Part shown: positions 9,979-18,544 of the stretch, in pieces | How the letters are laid out: the number at the start of each line of letters is the position of its first letter | How positions within the stretch are numbered: the first letter of the stretch is position 1 | NCBI RefSeq assembly: GCF_001050135.1 | Contig: NZ_CP012040.1 | Location: forward strand, 1,364,001 to 1,428,000 | Origin: Cyclobacterium amurskyense | GTDB lineage: Bacteria > Bacteroidota > Bacteroidia > Cytophagales > Cyclobacteriaceae | Length of the DNA stretch: 64,000 bases | Direction of reading: 5' to 3' | The notes under the pieces: generated by a model | Databases searched by the model: none | What the model saw: only the letters and a program-made list of their open reading frames with translations | What the model was told of the DNA's origin: nothing | Position numbers and translations under genes: made by a program

Positions 9979-10836
9979 TTATTTTTCATTTTTCTTTCTC
10001 CGATTTTCTTGGTCTTTGTTGATTTTGTCGACTATACTCATCGGAATTACTGTCAGTTGGTCTGTCTCACAATTCCATATATTTAAATATTTCTTAGAAA
10101 CAACATTATGTGTTTTCCATTTTGCAAACTTCTCATAAAGCATCAACGTGCAAATGTCCGTTGCAGTAATAAAGTCCCCTGTCTCTGGCAAATGACTGTG
10201 CATTGCTCCTTCAACTTCTACACCTTCTTCAACGTTTCCGTATTCAATTGAAATGATATTTTTATGAAGCTGTTTTTTTGTTACGAGTTTGTTTTCTTTA
10301 TCAAAGGTTAGTAAGTAGTCATTTCCGAAAATTACAACACCATGCTGTTGAGGACCTGTCAATATGTAAACCTTCTTTTCTTCATCATAAATCAGCGGAA
10401 TTATATTTGGATCTGTGTTTTCATAGAACTTAAAAAGGCCATCTCTGTTTGTTTGCAGTTCTCTCAATGCTATTTCTCTAATTTGATATAGGTCATTTTC
10501 TGCCTCTGTAAAAACTCTTTCTGTCAAGTCTGTTTTAGCTTTTGCCACATCATAGCTACTATCAAAAGAAATTGTCCCGATTACTTTAGGCTTTTCTGAC
10601 TTTGAGAAAAATACACATATAGCAGTGGCATTCTCTGAGTAGGAGAAATATCCGCCAACATTCTCTATGTCTTTATAGTTTTCCAAAAAAACGTCCGTTC
10701 CATACCATGACGCCATTTCCGATTTGTAGAGTAGTTTGCCTTCCGCAACTATTGGCTGTGCTTTTTCAGTTGGACTCTTTTGTCCAAAAACACTAATGGT
10801 AAAAAGAATCAGAATGATTGTCAATGCTTTTTTCAT
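9979..10836 (-). CDS. Secreted hypothetical protein with a JAMM-like HSH...TxxD motif
   Basis: A 285-residue protein with a signal peptide (residues 1-18, cleavage after VFG) and no other membrane segment, so likely periplasmic. I do not recognise the family. The C-terminal third contains GAMHSHLPETGDFITATD, which resembles the metal-binding motif of JAB/MPN peptidases (HxH-x7-S-x2-D) but has one extra residue and T for S. A glutamate-rich stretch precedes it (YGNVEEGVEVEG). The tail is highly charged (KDQENRRKKNEK). The first half is mixed beta/alpha without known motifs. It stands alone among accessory genes. Confidence 0.7.
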   Translation of the reverse strand: MKKALTIILILFTISVFGQKSPTEKAQPIVAEGKLLYKSEMASWYGTDVFLENYKDIENVGGYFSYSENATAICVFFSKSEKPKVIGTISFDSSYDVAKAKTDLTERVFTEAENDLYQIREIALRELQTNRDGLFKFYENTDPNIIPLIYDEEKKVYILTGPQQHGVVIFGNDYLLTFDKENKLVTKKQLHKNIISIEYGNVEEGVEVEGAMHSHLPETGDFITATDICTLMLYEKFAKWKTHNVVSKKYLNIWNCETDQLTVIPMSIVDKINKDQENRRKKNEK

Positions 10837-10995
10837 CTTATTGTAATGTTCTGGTTAGAGCAAACATCTGTATTAAACCCATTCTAGCCTTGAAATTACC
10901 TATATACGAACTGTGTATCCCACTCCTTAGCTTATATTTAATTGTCAAATTAAACATTTCGGAGAATGAACCAATAGCTGGAAAGCCATTTTTAT

Positions 10996-11952
10996 TTAAT
11001 ATTGCCCTAACCAATTTAAAATGGCTTGATTGGTTTCTTCCGGAAGTTCTTGCTGAATACAATGCCCACAATCCAGGCTGATCACCTCCACATTAGGCAC
11101 AAACTCAGGTAAACTATCAAACTTAGGAATCATATCACGCTCGCCATAAATCATAAGTGTGGGATGTTGAATGATTGGATCCACTTCCGCCAACAAGTGC
11201 CAATTTCGGTCCAAATTTCTGTACCAGTTTATACTTCCTGTGAAGCCAGAAGCCTCGAAGGCAGATACGAAAACAGCAAGTTCACTGTCGCTCATTATGG
11301 GTTCACCGAGTGGTTTTTCTGCTTTTGCAAGGTTAATCATCAACATTCCCGGTTCAGGTGGTATGGAAGGTAGGTTCTTGCGGAATATATTTCGAAGAAA
11401 CTGAGACGTATTTTCATTCAATACAGCATCTGCAACTCCCGGCTGCCGGTTGAAGTGCACAAAGTAAAAGTCTCCACCAAATATTTCTTCCATGAATTCA
11501 ATCCATGGTTTTTCTCCCCGCTCTTGATAAGGCAATGCCAGGTTTATTATTTTATTTACCCGCTTAGGATGCAATTGAGCCAATCTCCATACCACATTTG
11601 CCCCCCAATCGTGACCGATAAAGGTAGCCTTTTCATATCCATAGTGATCCAAAAGTGCCACAAGGTCTCCCGTTAAATGCTCAATGTCATAATCGGTTAC
11701 ATCAGTAGGACAAGAGGAGTGACCATAACCTCTCTGATTAGGGACAATGACATGATAGCCCGCTTTGACAAGTGCTGGCACCTGATGACGCCAAGAAAAT
11801 GCATTTTCCGGAAAGCCGTGGCAGAGTACAATAGGTTTTCCTGCATTTTGATTACCTGCTTCAAAGACTTCCAATTCTATGCCATTGACCGAAATCATGG
11901 TAGGCTTTGAAAATTCGGCTGGATTGAATTTAGTGTTCATTACGTTAATCAT
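10996..11952 (-). CDS. Epoxide-hydrolase-like alpha/beta hydrolase
   Basis: A 318-residue soluble hydrolase. The oxyanion-hole motif HGFPE is at 45-49 and the nucleophile elbow GHDWG at 113-117 with Asp115, as in epoxide hydrolases and haloalkane dehalogenases. The acid and base of the triad are probably in MIYGERDMIP and LDCGHCIQQE. HGFPE together with the GHDWG elbow points to an epoxide hydrolase that opens epoxides through a covalent aspartyl ester. Start could be at 11952 or at the second ATG (11940). It lies 79 bp downstream of a WYL regulator on the same strand, which may control it. Confidence 0.88.
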   Translation of the reverse strand: MINVMNTKFNPAEFSKPTMISVNGIELEVFEAGNQNAGKPIVLCHGFPENAFSWRHQVPALVKAGYHVIVPNQRGYGHSSCPTDVTDYDIEHLTGDLVALLDHYGYEKATFIGHDWGANVVWRLAQLHPKRVNKIINLALPYQERGEKPWIEFMEEIFGGDFYFVHFNRQPGVADAVLNENTSQFLRNIFRKNLPSIPPEPGMLMINLAKAEKPLGEPIMSDSELAVFVSAFEASGFTGSINWYRNLDRNWHLLAEVDPIIQHPTLMIYGERDMIPKFDSLPEFVPNVEVISLDCGHCIQQELPEETNQAILNWLGQY

Positions 11953-12031
11953 TCTTTTTATGGTTTAAAAATTAAGATGATACAAACGTAAATCTGGCCG
12001 GTGACAACCCTTTGTCAAGGGTCAAAAAGAA

Positions 12032-12721
12032 TTAATGGTATTTGTCAAAATATTCTTGTAATGTCATATTATGAGGTTCAAAATTTTCAGGTAGAATTTC
12101 CATTTTTTGAATTCTGTCTGGGCGAAAAAATCGAAACTCATTTCGCAGCCGACACCAGGCAACTAAATACCAATTTTCGGAATTCAATATTGCAAATGGC
12201 TCTATTATTCTATTTGACACCCTATTTTCCTTGTTGATATATTCTATTTTGACAAGGTTATAATTGGTTAGTGCATATTGTAAATCTGATAAGTTATTAC
12301 TATTCCTTTCTTGGTTTATGACTTGATTGTATTGGGTTCTATCTGCAAGTAAGTTTGTTTTGTCTTTGATATTATACTTTAGGATTGATTTGATTTTATC
12401 AATTGCCTCGGAATAGTCCTTTACAAAGGAGGCGTCCTTGCTTTTGAGCACCAACTGTTCGGCTAGTATTAATGCATTGGCTTGTTTTTCGGTGAACATT
12501 ACAGGCGGTATTTTATAACCTTCCATTAGCGTATACCCTTTTCCTTCTTCAGTAAGAATAGGTATACCTGCTTTCTCTAATGCTTTTACATCTCGGTAAA
12601 TTGTCCTTTTGCTAACTTGAAATTTTTGAGATAATTCAGTAGCTGTGACAATTCTCTTCGTCTGAAATTGAACTAAAATGGCTGTTAGCCGTGACAATCT
12701 ATTTACTTCGGAATATTCCAT
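12032..12721 (-). CDS. WYL-domain transcriptional regulator (YafY-type)
   Basis: A 229-residue DNA-binding regulator. Residues 8-60 are an HTH_11 winged helix (TATELSQKFQVSKRTIYRDV) and residues 138-210 a WYL domain (VKIEYINKEN..., NWYLVAWCRLRNEFRFFRPD) that binds nucleic acid or small ligands in known members. It shows the full length of the YafY/YobV family. Being immediately upstream of the epoxide-hydrolase-like gene in the same direction, it probably regulates that gene or itself. No clear operator palindrome is visible upstream. Confidence 0.88.
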   Translation of the reverse strand: MEYSEVNRLSRLTAILVQFQTKRIVTATELSQKFQVSKRTIYRDVKALEKAGIPILTEEGKGYTLMEGYKIPPVMFTEKQANALILAEQLVLKSKDASFVKDYSEAIDKIKSILKYNIKDKTNLLADRTQYNQVINQERNSNNLSDLQYALTNYNLVKIEYINKENRVSNRIIEPFAILNSENWYLVAWCRLRNEFRFFRPDRIQKMEILPENFEPHNMTLQEYFDKYH

Positions 12722-12823
12722 TTCCAGACCTAGTTACAGTTTTTTTGATGCCTTTAAACGTTCATTAAATTAGCAGATTGCGTATTGCTTTCCTATCCAA
12801 TTACAAGAAAGGTGAATATCGGA

Positions 12824-12882
12824 TAAAGCCCCAAGATATGATATTACATTCTAATCCCCCATCTAAAGCTGGGGGCTATTGA
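12824..12882. repeat. Short hairpin repeat, family R3 copy b
   Basis: Near-identical to 8631-8688; here the stem is perfect (CCCCCA / TGGGGG around TCTAAAGC). Followed by unrelated sequence, not by a MITE fragment as in copy a. Confidence 0.65.
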
Positions 12883-12942
12883 TAATCAGGGATCAATTCG
12901 ATTTGAAATTGGAGACTCGACTCCGCAGGCTTCGACAGGCTG

Positions 12943-13212
12943 GCTTCGACAAGCTCAGCCACCGGAAATGTGATACCGGCAGGCTGGTCCAAGTTTAGCG
13001 AAGTGTAACTTGGACCTAAAATGCGGAAAGTTTCCAAATTCATTCAATAGCTCGGCTTTCATCCCATTCAAATTGATTAACGAAATCTGCTCAATAGGAA
13101 TGGGCTTTAGCCCATTTATTAAGAGTCATACCATTTTATCCGGCTTTAGCCGAAATTTGGATAGAGAATGGAGCATTAAATACCACACCTGGGCTTCGAC
13201 AAGCTCAGCCAC
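12943..13212. repeat. R2 copy b bracketed by GCTTCGACAAGCTCAGCCACC units
   Basis: Two direct copies of GCTTCGACAAGCTCAGCCACC (about 12943-12963 and 13192-13212) enclose an R2 element (12972-13170) that contains AATGGGCTTTAGCCCATT and a CCGGCTTTAGCCG palindrome. The bracketing suggests nested insertion or recombination between repeats. Confidence 0.65.
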
Positions 13213-13357
13213 CAGTATAGTAATTTTTTGATAACTGAAAACTTTACAGTTATAAACCTATCTCTTTAATACATTTCAAACACCTTTATTTGCATTTTAC
13301 AACACAAAAAAGTATTTTCAATGTAGTTTATTATATTTTACATTAAACCCAAATAAT

Positions 13358-13840
13358 ATGAGTACGAAAAACACAGTTTCTATTGCAATTCCGGAAGCGG
13401 AATTGCAAATCGTTAAAGAAGCCATCGCTACCCTTAAAAACACTTTAAGCCCCTACATGATTGCGATTAGTTCCGTCGAGAGGCAGAAGGTGCCTAAAAT
13501 GGGCGATGGTACCATGCCCTTTGTGGAAAAAGTAATGGAATATGCCCAAGAAGATGGTCAATTTCTCCCACCCTATATGGATTTGGATGAATTGAATAAG
13601 GATTGGGAGGCGGTGAAAGGCCTAATGCCTTTACTTAGAGATTTACAACAAGTGGAAAGCAACCTCAATGACACCGTAATGATGGCAGGGTCTGAAGCCT
13701 ATGTGGGAGCACTTAGCTACTATAACTCTGTGAAATATGGCGCCAAACTGAATGTAGCGGATGCTAAAGTGATCCATGATGATTTAAAGCAACGCTTTTT
13801 AAGAGCTAAATATGGTTCTTCCGATGAATCCAATAACTAA
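13358..13840 (+). CDS. Conserved-looking hypothetical protein
   Basis: A 160-residue cytoplasmic, probably all-helical protein with no signal peptide or membrane span. Features: STKNTVSIAIPEAEL at the N-terminus, a central DLDELNKDWEAVKGLMPLL helix, and a C-terminal YYNSVKYGAKLNVADAK segment ending in a short acidic tail. I do not recognise the family and assign no function. It reads as a genuine gene: ATG start, good codon use, and a strong terminator 40 bases after the stop. It is transcribed alone. Confidence 0.75.
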   Translation: MSTKNTVSIAIPEAELQIVKEAIATLKNTLSPYMIAISSVERQKVPKMGDGTMPFVEKVMEYAQEDGQFLPPYMDLDELNKDWEAVKGLMPLLRDLQQVESNLNDTVMMAGSEAYVGALSYYNSVKYGAKLNVADAKVIHDDLKQRFLRAKYGSSDESNN

Positions 13841-13878
13841 ATAACAATCCATGCTTATGTCACCCAAATCAATTTAAG

Positions 13879-13920
13879 GGGTACAGTCAAAATCTATTGA
13901 GCTGTACCCTATTTTTTTTT
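13879..13920 (+). terminator. Intrinsic terminator after the 160-residue gene
   Basis: Stem GGGTACAG (13879-13886) pairs with CTGTACCC (13902-13909), followed by a run of nine T. Confidence 0.85.
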
Positions 13921-14520
13921 CAGGTGATTTGTAATCTCTCTTCTTTTTCTTCTTTGCCCCGCTATTCAAACAGCTAATAACGAATTAAAAAAATCGAATT
14001 ATTCGGTTCTACCATCGAATTTTGACCCTTTTTGGTCGAATTACCGAGCTTTTATCTCAATTGATCTGCCAAAAAGGCGGAATTTTCCGGATAAAACATT
14101 GAAAACCCCACCTCAAAGCTCGAATTTTGAAGCTAATAACTGAAATGGGTACCCTCGAAGGTACCCTTCTCTACGTTGGGATACCAATTTTCTCACCCAT
14201 ACCCTTAAAATTCCGGCAATTATGTCATATTTTCGACGTTAAGACCAGAATGATGTCCCTTTTTGGTCGAAATTTCGATGGTTTAGGTCGAAAATTTGAG
14301 TTCAAAGGTGGAAAATTCGACCTAAAAGGTCGAATGTTGTCAGTTTTGGGTACCCTAGCCCTGTTTTTTGTCAGAAATTGGTGTTTAGAAGGTATAAGGG
14401 TATGTTCAAGGGTACCCTCTAGGGGTTTTGGGGCACTCAACAAAACCTACCCCATCCGCAAACTAGTACTACAATGGGATCTTGTGTCCAATTCCGATCG
14501 AGCGAGACAATGAATCGAAA
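13921..14520. repeat. Palindrome-rich non-coding block (TCGAA and GGTACCC motifs)
   Basis: About 600 bp without a credible gene but dense in two short motifs: TCGAA/GGTCGAA in both orientations (for example near 14024-14041 and 14268-14335) and GGGTACC, including a hairpin GGGTACC-CTCGAA-GGTACCC at 14147-14166. The spacing is irregular, so it is not a simple tandem array. A 128-codon frame running through it starts at TTG and is low in complexity; I do not accept it as a gene. Confidence 0.55.
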
Positions 14521-14606
14521 CCTTAATTGTATAACCTTTGCTAATTTATTATGCACTAGGTTTTGGACATGATTTCACTGACTGTTTTTCAAAATACTTC
14601 ACAGGT

Positions 14607-14641
14607 ATAAGGTCAGTTGCTTATGCAACCAACTGCCTTAT
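14607..14641 (-). terminator. Probable terminator of the DUF2975/XRE pair
   Basis: Hairpin ATAAGG(T)CAGTTG with CAACTGCCTTAT, lying about 80 bases beyond the stop of the XRE gene in its direction of transcription. The following sequence on that strand is only moderately T-rich. Confidence 0.5.
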
Positions 14642-14720
14642 TATAATTGTAATTTACAATAGGGAGATTAGTAGGGGCTTCCGAATAGTGAAGAATCAAA
14701 CTTTTAATATTTATGGGATA

Positions 14721-14948
14721 TTAGCTGTTGGTTGGTTCATTTTCATCATTTACATACTCCAGAATATCACTTGGCTGGCAGTCCAATGCTTTACAAATAG
14801 ATTCTAAGGTACTAAAACGAATAGCTTTCGCCTTACCTGTCTTTAAGATAGAAAGGTTAGATAAGGTTAAATTAACCCTTTCAGAAAGTTCATTGAGAGA
14901 AACTTTACGCTTGGCCATTATCACATCTAAATTTACAATAATTGGCAT
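14721..14948 (-). CDS. Small XRE-family (Cro/CI-type) regulator
   Basis: A 75-residue helix-turn-helix protein of the HTH_26/YozG type: MPIIVNLDVIMAKRKVSLNE, then the recognition region LTLSNLSILKTGKAKAIRFS and the closing CKALDCQPSDILEY typical of this family. It starts 3 bp after the stop of the DUF2975 membrane protein, so the two are co-translated. This pairing is the standard arrangement for DUF2975 proteins, in which the small regulator is thought to control the pair. A double palindrome over the promoter at 15462-15503 is its probable binding site. Confidence 0.9.
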   Translation of the reverse strand: MPIIVNLDVIMAKRKVSLNELSERVNLTLSNLSILKTGKAKAIRFSTLESICKALDCQPSDILEYVNDENEPTNS

Positions 14949-14951
14949 AGC

Positions 14952-15431
14952 TTAAATTGTTAAGTCATTTTCGGATTTCATATCAATGGCATTTTGCAAT
15001 AATTTTTGAAATATTGCCGCTGTGGTAGCAATGACTATTGATGCAAAAGTAGTTACAATGCAAATGGCAAGAAAGCCCGCTGGGTCGTCCTCTATATTAT
15101 GAGATATTCTTATGATGATACCTGCTGCTACAATTAATGCACTTATTGCAATGGCACAATTCTTAATACTCTTTAAAGCGTTAACAGCTTTTGATGAAAA
15201 TACATTATTTTGTCCAATGTATCCTAGTAATCTGAAAGCTTTGTAAAGTGCAATAAAAAAGAGGATTGATACGGCATATCCATACAAAATGAACGGGTCA
15301 AAATATATGTTAAACAAGTCTAAATTAGTGGCTCTTCCTTCGGTCAAGGGAAACCAAATCAAAATGGCAAAAGCCCCAATTCCGATAAGCAATATGACTG
15401 CCTTAAGGAATATTATTGAATATTTATTCAT
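14952..15431 (-). CDS. DUF2975 four-TM membrane protein
   Basis: A 159-residue integral membrane protein with about four hydrophobic helices (near residues 5-25, 45-65, 90-112 and 122-145 from the chosen start). The family is DUF2975, whose role is unknown; it nearly always sits beside a small XRE regulator, as here. I start at the ATG at 15431 (MNKYSIIFLKAV). The frame is open to 15491, but the extra codons lie within the promoter/operator region, so the longer form is unlikely. Promoter elements are seen 30-60 bp upstream. Confidence 0.85.
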   Translation of the reverse strand: MNKYSIIFLKAVILLIGIGAFAILIWFPLTEGRATNLDLFNIYFDPFILYGYAVSILFFIALYKAFRLLGYIGQNNVFSSKAVNALKSIKNCAIAISALIVAAGIIIRISHNIEDDPAGFLAICIVTTFASIVIATTAAIFQKLLQNAIDMKSENDLTI

Positions 15432-15461
15432 AATGAATTTACGAAATCTTATGTTTATCAA

Positions 15462-15503
15462 CAAAAGTAATAAATATTTATTGATAAACAATAAATATTT
15501 ATT
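15462..15503 (-). promoter_or_regulatory. Promoter with double palindromic operator for the DUF2975/XRE operon
   Basis: Two perfect copies of the 14-bp palindrome AATAAATATTTATT lie at 15469-15482 and 15490-15503, 21 bp apart, i.e. on the same helix face. On the minus strand the Bacteroidota promoter TTG-N19-TACTTTTG (TAnnTTTG consensus) runs from 15491 down to 15462, so each palindrome covers one promoter element. The start codon is 31 bp downstream. Binding by the XRE protein encoded in the operon is inferred. Confidence 0.75.
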
Positions 15504-15890
15504 ACAAAGATGAATTATCGAAAATTTTAATTCTTTGTGTTATGAACCCTATTTTCAAGTTTTGCATTTGAATCATCGGAGGGTTAGGATAACTAATCAA
15601 ATCCGGTACTTTGGATTTGCATGTCTGTTATTTTTATACTGAGGCTTGTTTTCAGTGAAGGCTAAAAGTTAAGGCCAAGAGCAGTTGTTGAATTTATTCA
15701 ACTACTTTCCGGCTTAAAAGAACTTTTAATTAAAAAAACAGATCTAGTTACCACTACACCCGTTATTGTCAAAACGAATGTGGAAAGCTACCTTAGAATT
15801 ATCTCCGGTTTATAGTTGGACTGATGAAAAATACCGATGTTGGCCATGCATAAGCATTTATGTTTTAATAATAAAATTAGATTTAGTTTT
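15504..15890. other. Intergenic, no gene seen
   Basis: About 390 bp of AT-rich sequence between the DUF2975 promoter and the small membrane protein gene. No ORF with coding character, no clear repeat and no strong hairpin noticed. Confidence 0.5.
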
Positions 15891-16091
15891 TCATACCGAT
15901 TGTTTTTTAATCTTGGATTTGTTTATAAAGTACCATACTGTACCAATAATAATTAGAAGCAATGGTATGGCTCCCGGTTCATCCTCGACTGTTATCATTA
16001 AAATCAATAATAATATTCCCAAGAAAATTGTTAGAAGAGAAAGCATTTTGCCCCATTTTAGTTTTAAACTGATTTTGTTTTTAATTGTCAT
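15891..16091 (-). CDS. Small two-TM membrane protein
   Basis: A 66-residue protein with two hydrophobic helices (MLSLLTIFLGILLLILMITV and AIPLLLIIIGTVWYFI) joined by a short acidic loop (EDEPG) and flanked by lysine-rich ends, as expected for an inner-membrane hairpin with both termini inside. I start at MTIKNKISLK (16091). A longer frame reaches 16169, but its 26 extra residues look non-coding. The family is unknown and the gene is alone. Confidence 0.55.
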   Translation of the reverse strand: MTIKNKISLKLKWGKMLSLLTIFLGILLLILMITVEDEPGAIPLLLIIIGTVWYFINKSKIKKQSV

Positions 16092-16201
16092 TTTGATTGA
16101 ATCTTCACATGTTAATTGATAATGGTTTCCAATTATTGTTGATTGGCAAAGGAGTAGCACTTCTTTCAAGTAAAGCCCTCTAGCCTTATACTGTCCATGC
16201 T

Positions 16202-16330
16202 CCTATGAGGTCCAAGTTTAGCGAAGCGTAACTTGGACCTAAAATGCCGAAAGTCTCCAAATTAGTTTAATAGCACTATCAAATAGATTAACTAAAACTG
16301 CGCAATAGGAAGGGGCTTTAGGTGAAATCT
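16202..16330. repeat. REP-like repeat, family R2 copy c (degenerate)
   Basis: Starts with GGTCCAAGTTTAGCGAAGCG and TAACTTGGACCTAAAATGC as in copy b, then a decayed middle and AATAGGAAGGGGCTTTAGG. GGTCCAAGTT and AACTTGGACC form an inverted pair around TAGCGAAGCG. Confidence 0.6.
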
Positions 16331-16356
16331 ACTTTGTATGCCAGAAGAAAAACTGA

Positions 16357-17055
16357 TTACCTAAATCCTATTTGGGTGTCCAGCCAATCTGCCTTCTTCA
16401 AAACTTTCTTTTCAAGCTCAAGAATGTACTTTGTCCGTTCTGCTTCACTTTCCAACACCAACAGTTCTTGGGTATGGTCCCAAACCTTATCCCTCCATGC
16501 AGTGATTAGCTTAAGCAACAAAAACTCATCTAGTCGCCCCATAAGTTTATCGATCACATCCATACTTGGGGAATACTTCTCGACCACCTCATCCTGTACT
16601 TTGTCTATCGTATCACCAATAATCAAATTCACCAAACAATGATCTTGGTACCTTTTCACCCGCATTTCATCAGACAAATCAGCCCATTCTGGTGAAAGCA
16701 TGTCGTATAAAGTAAGGACCAAGTCATAATTAATATGAGAATTTACTCCTAGCAATAAATGCTGAATAACATGTAACTTCTTGCTTGCCGCTGCCTTGTG
16801 GACTTCCTTCCATACGGTTGGGGTTTCCTGTCCACAATCATAACAGGTCAGCGCGTTAAAATAATAGTCCGCAAAACGATTCAAAAGCTGGTTTACCCAT
16901 TGGGTATCGTGAAATTTATTTTGCTCAATGGCCAGGAGCATATTGGCTGTCATCATGCTATAGCAATGAAGAAAAATGGTTCGATTGTCTTTGTTGGCTT
17001 CGAATTTTTTGACCGTCTCCATCATTTTATCGACTACACTATTGTTGACCTCCAT
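16357..17055 (-). CDS. DUF5995 family protein
   Basis: A 232-residue cytoplasmic helical protein. The central segment RFADYYFNALTCYDCG...TPTVWKEVHKAA and especially HLLLGVNSHINYDL are the hallmark of DUF5995, a family found in Bacteroidota and other bacteria with no known activity. Conserved histidines (VNSHIN) and aspartates hint at a metal site, but this is inference. It has the normal family length and an ATG start. It is monocistronic, flanked by R2-type repeats. Confidence 0.85.
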   Translation of the reverse strand: MEVNNSVVDKMMETVKKFEANKDNRTIFLHCYSMMTANMLLAIEQNKFHDTQWVNQLLNRFADYYFNALTCYDCGQETPTVWKEVHKAAASKKLHVIQHLLLGVNSHINYDLVLTLYDMLSPEWADLSDEMRVKRYQDHCLVNLIIGDTIDKVQDEVVEKYSPSMDVIDKLMGRLDEFLLLKLITAWRDKVWDHTQELLVLESEAERTKYILELEKKVLKKADWLDTQIGFR

Positions 17056-17527
17056 TATTTCTGTTTTTATATTTATATGCCTTTAACGCTACCTTTTATC
17101 AGATTTCTCTAGCATTCACACCTTCCTTAAACAAATAAGAAAAATTAATCATTGAACTTACTACTAATCAACATTTAAACCAACTAATCCACCCTACTTT
17201 AACACCGTTTGAAAAATTAAACCACACAATTTGTAAATTTGACAGTACATCCTTTATTGAAACTAATAGCCATAAGCTAAAAAAAGCTGTTTCGAAAAAG
17301 GAAGCAGACAGGCTAGATGGAATTGGTAGCCTGCCCCACAAAACGAAATCTGCCCAATAGGAATAGGCTTCAGCCCGTTTCTATTGGGCAGATTTCACCC
17401 TATTTCATCTCATTATTATAGAAATTTGTTCGGATTTATAATCCTGAACAGATGGATGGAATCTGGAACGCAAACGCCTGCTTTTTGTCCCACATTTGTT
17501 TTGTAAACCATCAAAACAAATAAAAAA
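17056..17527. other. Intergenic with a strong inverted repeat
   Basis: No gene in this 472-bp stretch. The notable element is a perfect 16-bp inverted repeat, GAAATCTGCCCAATAG at 17345-17360 and its complement at 17381-17396, enclosing a GGCTTCAGCC-type palindrome. The inner wording (AATAGGAATAGGCTTCAGCCCG) relates it to family R2. Confidence 0.6.
17345..17396. repeat. Perfect 16-bp inverted repeat related to R2
   Basis: Arms 17345-17360 and 17381-17396 are exact complements, with a 20-base loop carrying AATAGGCTTCAGCCC. It lies 132 bp upstream of an oxidoreductase gene and about 290 bp upstream of the DUF5995 gene. It has no T-run, so a REP-like role is more likely than termination. Confidence 0.6.
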
Positions 17528-18511
17528 ATGAAAGCAATTATCACAACCGGTTATGGATCTCCAGAGGTATTTAAACTAGACCTGGTAGCCAAGCCTAGCC
17601 CAAAATCAAATGAAATCCTTGTCCGCATTCACGCATCTGCGGTAACCAAAGCAGACACGATGATGCGAACCGGAAAACCTTATATAGGTAGACTTTTTTT
17701 AGGCATCTCCAAACCAAAACATCAAATCTGGGGTACAGGCTTTGCCGGAGTTGTAGTGGCCGTTGGTTCGGAGGTAACAAATTTTAAAATAGGTGACAAC
17801 GTTTTTGGAGAAAACATAGCCTCTTTTGGTACCTACGCCCAGTTTGTAACCATTCCCGAAGCGGGTGTAGTGGCACATATGCCCAAATCAATCAGCTTTG
17901 AAGAGGCAGCAGGAATGTGTGATGGCGGCATTACTTCCCTCAACTTTCTATGCAATATCGGTAATATTTATCCCGGACAGAATGTATTAATCAATGGAGC
18001 ATCAGGTAGTTTGGGAGCAGCCGCAATCCAAATCGCCAAATATTATGGTGCCATTGTAACTGCTGTCTGTAGCACAGCCAATATTGAAATGGTAAATTCC
18101 CTAGGTGCTGATGCCGTCATCGACTACACAAAAACAGATTTTGCCCAAAATAAAAATAGCTATGACCTGATCTATGACACGGTGGGTTCCCGGTCCTTTG
18201 CGGAATGTAAAGATGCCCTAACCGAAAATGGCTGTTATGCTTCCCCTGTATTGGGTATGCCATTGTTGGGGGACATGGTGGCTACTTCCCTATTTGGAAA
18301 CAAGAAAGCCAAATTTTCGGCTACTGGATCTTTACCTACGGAGGAGATCAAGCGACTATTGGGAGTTTTGCTTGAAATCATTGAAGCTGGTCTTTTCAAA
18401 ACCCCAATCGACCGCCGTTACAAATTAGAACAAGTAGTTGAAGCACATGCCTATATCGATAAAGGCCACAAAAAGGGCAATGTTGTCCTCAAGCCTTTTG
18501 CCCTTGCCTAA
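17528..18511 (+). CDS. Zinc-independent MDR oxidoreductase (quinone-reductase-like)
   Basis: A 327-residue NAD(P)H-dependent oxidoreductase of the medium-chain superfamily. N-terminal GroES-like domain (1-125: MKAIITTGYGSPEVFKLD, GVVVAVGSEVTNFKIGDNVF) and Rossmann domain with GASGSLGAAAIQIAK near residue 157. The cysteine/histidine ligands of zinc alcohol dehydrogenases are missing, so it belongs with quinone oxidoreductase-like enzymes that reduce quinones or enones. It is followed 33 bp later by an LRR lipoprotein gene, which may share its transcript by position only. Confidence 0.9.
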   Translation: MKAIITTGYGSPEVFKLDLVAKPSPKSNEILVRIHASAVTKADTMMRTGKPYIGRLFLGISKPKHQIWGTGFAGVVVAVGSEVTNFKIGDNVFGENIASFGTYAQFVTIPEAGVVAHMPKSISFEEAAGMCDGGITSLNFLCNIGNIYPGQNVLINGASGSLGAAAIQIAKYYGAIVTAVCSTANIEMVNSLGADAVIDYTKTDFAQNKNSYDLIYDTVGSRSFAECKDALTENGCYASPVLGMPLLGDMVATSLFGNKKAKFSATGSLPTEEIKRLLGVLLEIIEAGLFKTPIDRRYKLEQVVEAHAYIDKGHKKGNVVLKPFALA

Positions 18512-18544
18512 TCTATCCCTTTATCAAAAAAGATTCTAACCAAA

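Larger units (their letters stand above)
12722..13357. other. Repeat-packed intergenic region
   Basis: No gene. The 636 bp are mostly repeats: family R3 copy b (12824-12882), two copies of a GCTTCGACAAGCTCAGCCACC unit (about 12943-12963 and 13192-13212), and family R2 copy b (12972-13170) between them. The remainder is the AT-rich leader of the gene at 13358. Confidence 0.7.

Noticed and set aside
11164..12237. Several plus-strand frames opposite the epoxide hydrolase and WYL genes
   Set aside because: They are shadows of the minus-strand genes.
14127..14513. 128-codon frame in the TCGAA/GGTACC block
   Set aside because: TTG start, repetitive composition and a palindromic source explain it better than a gene.
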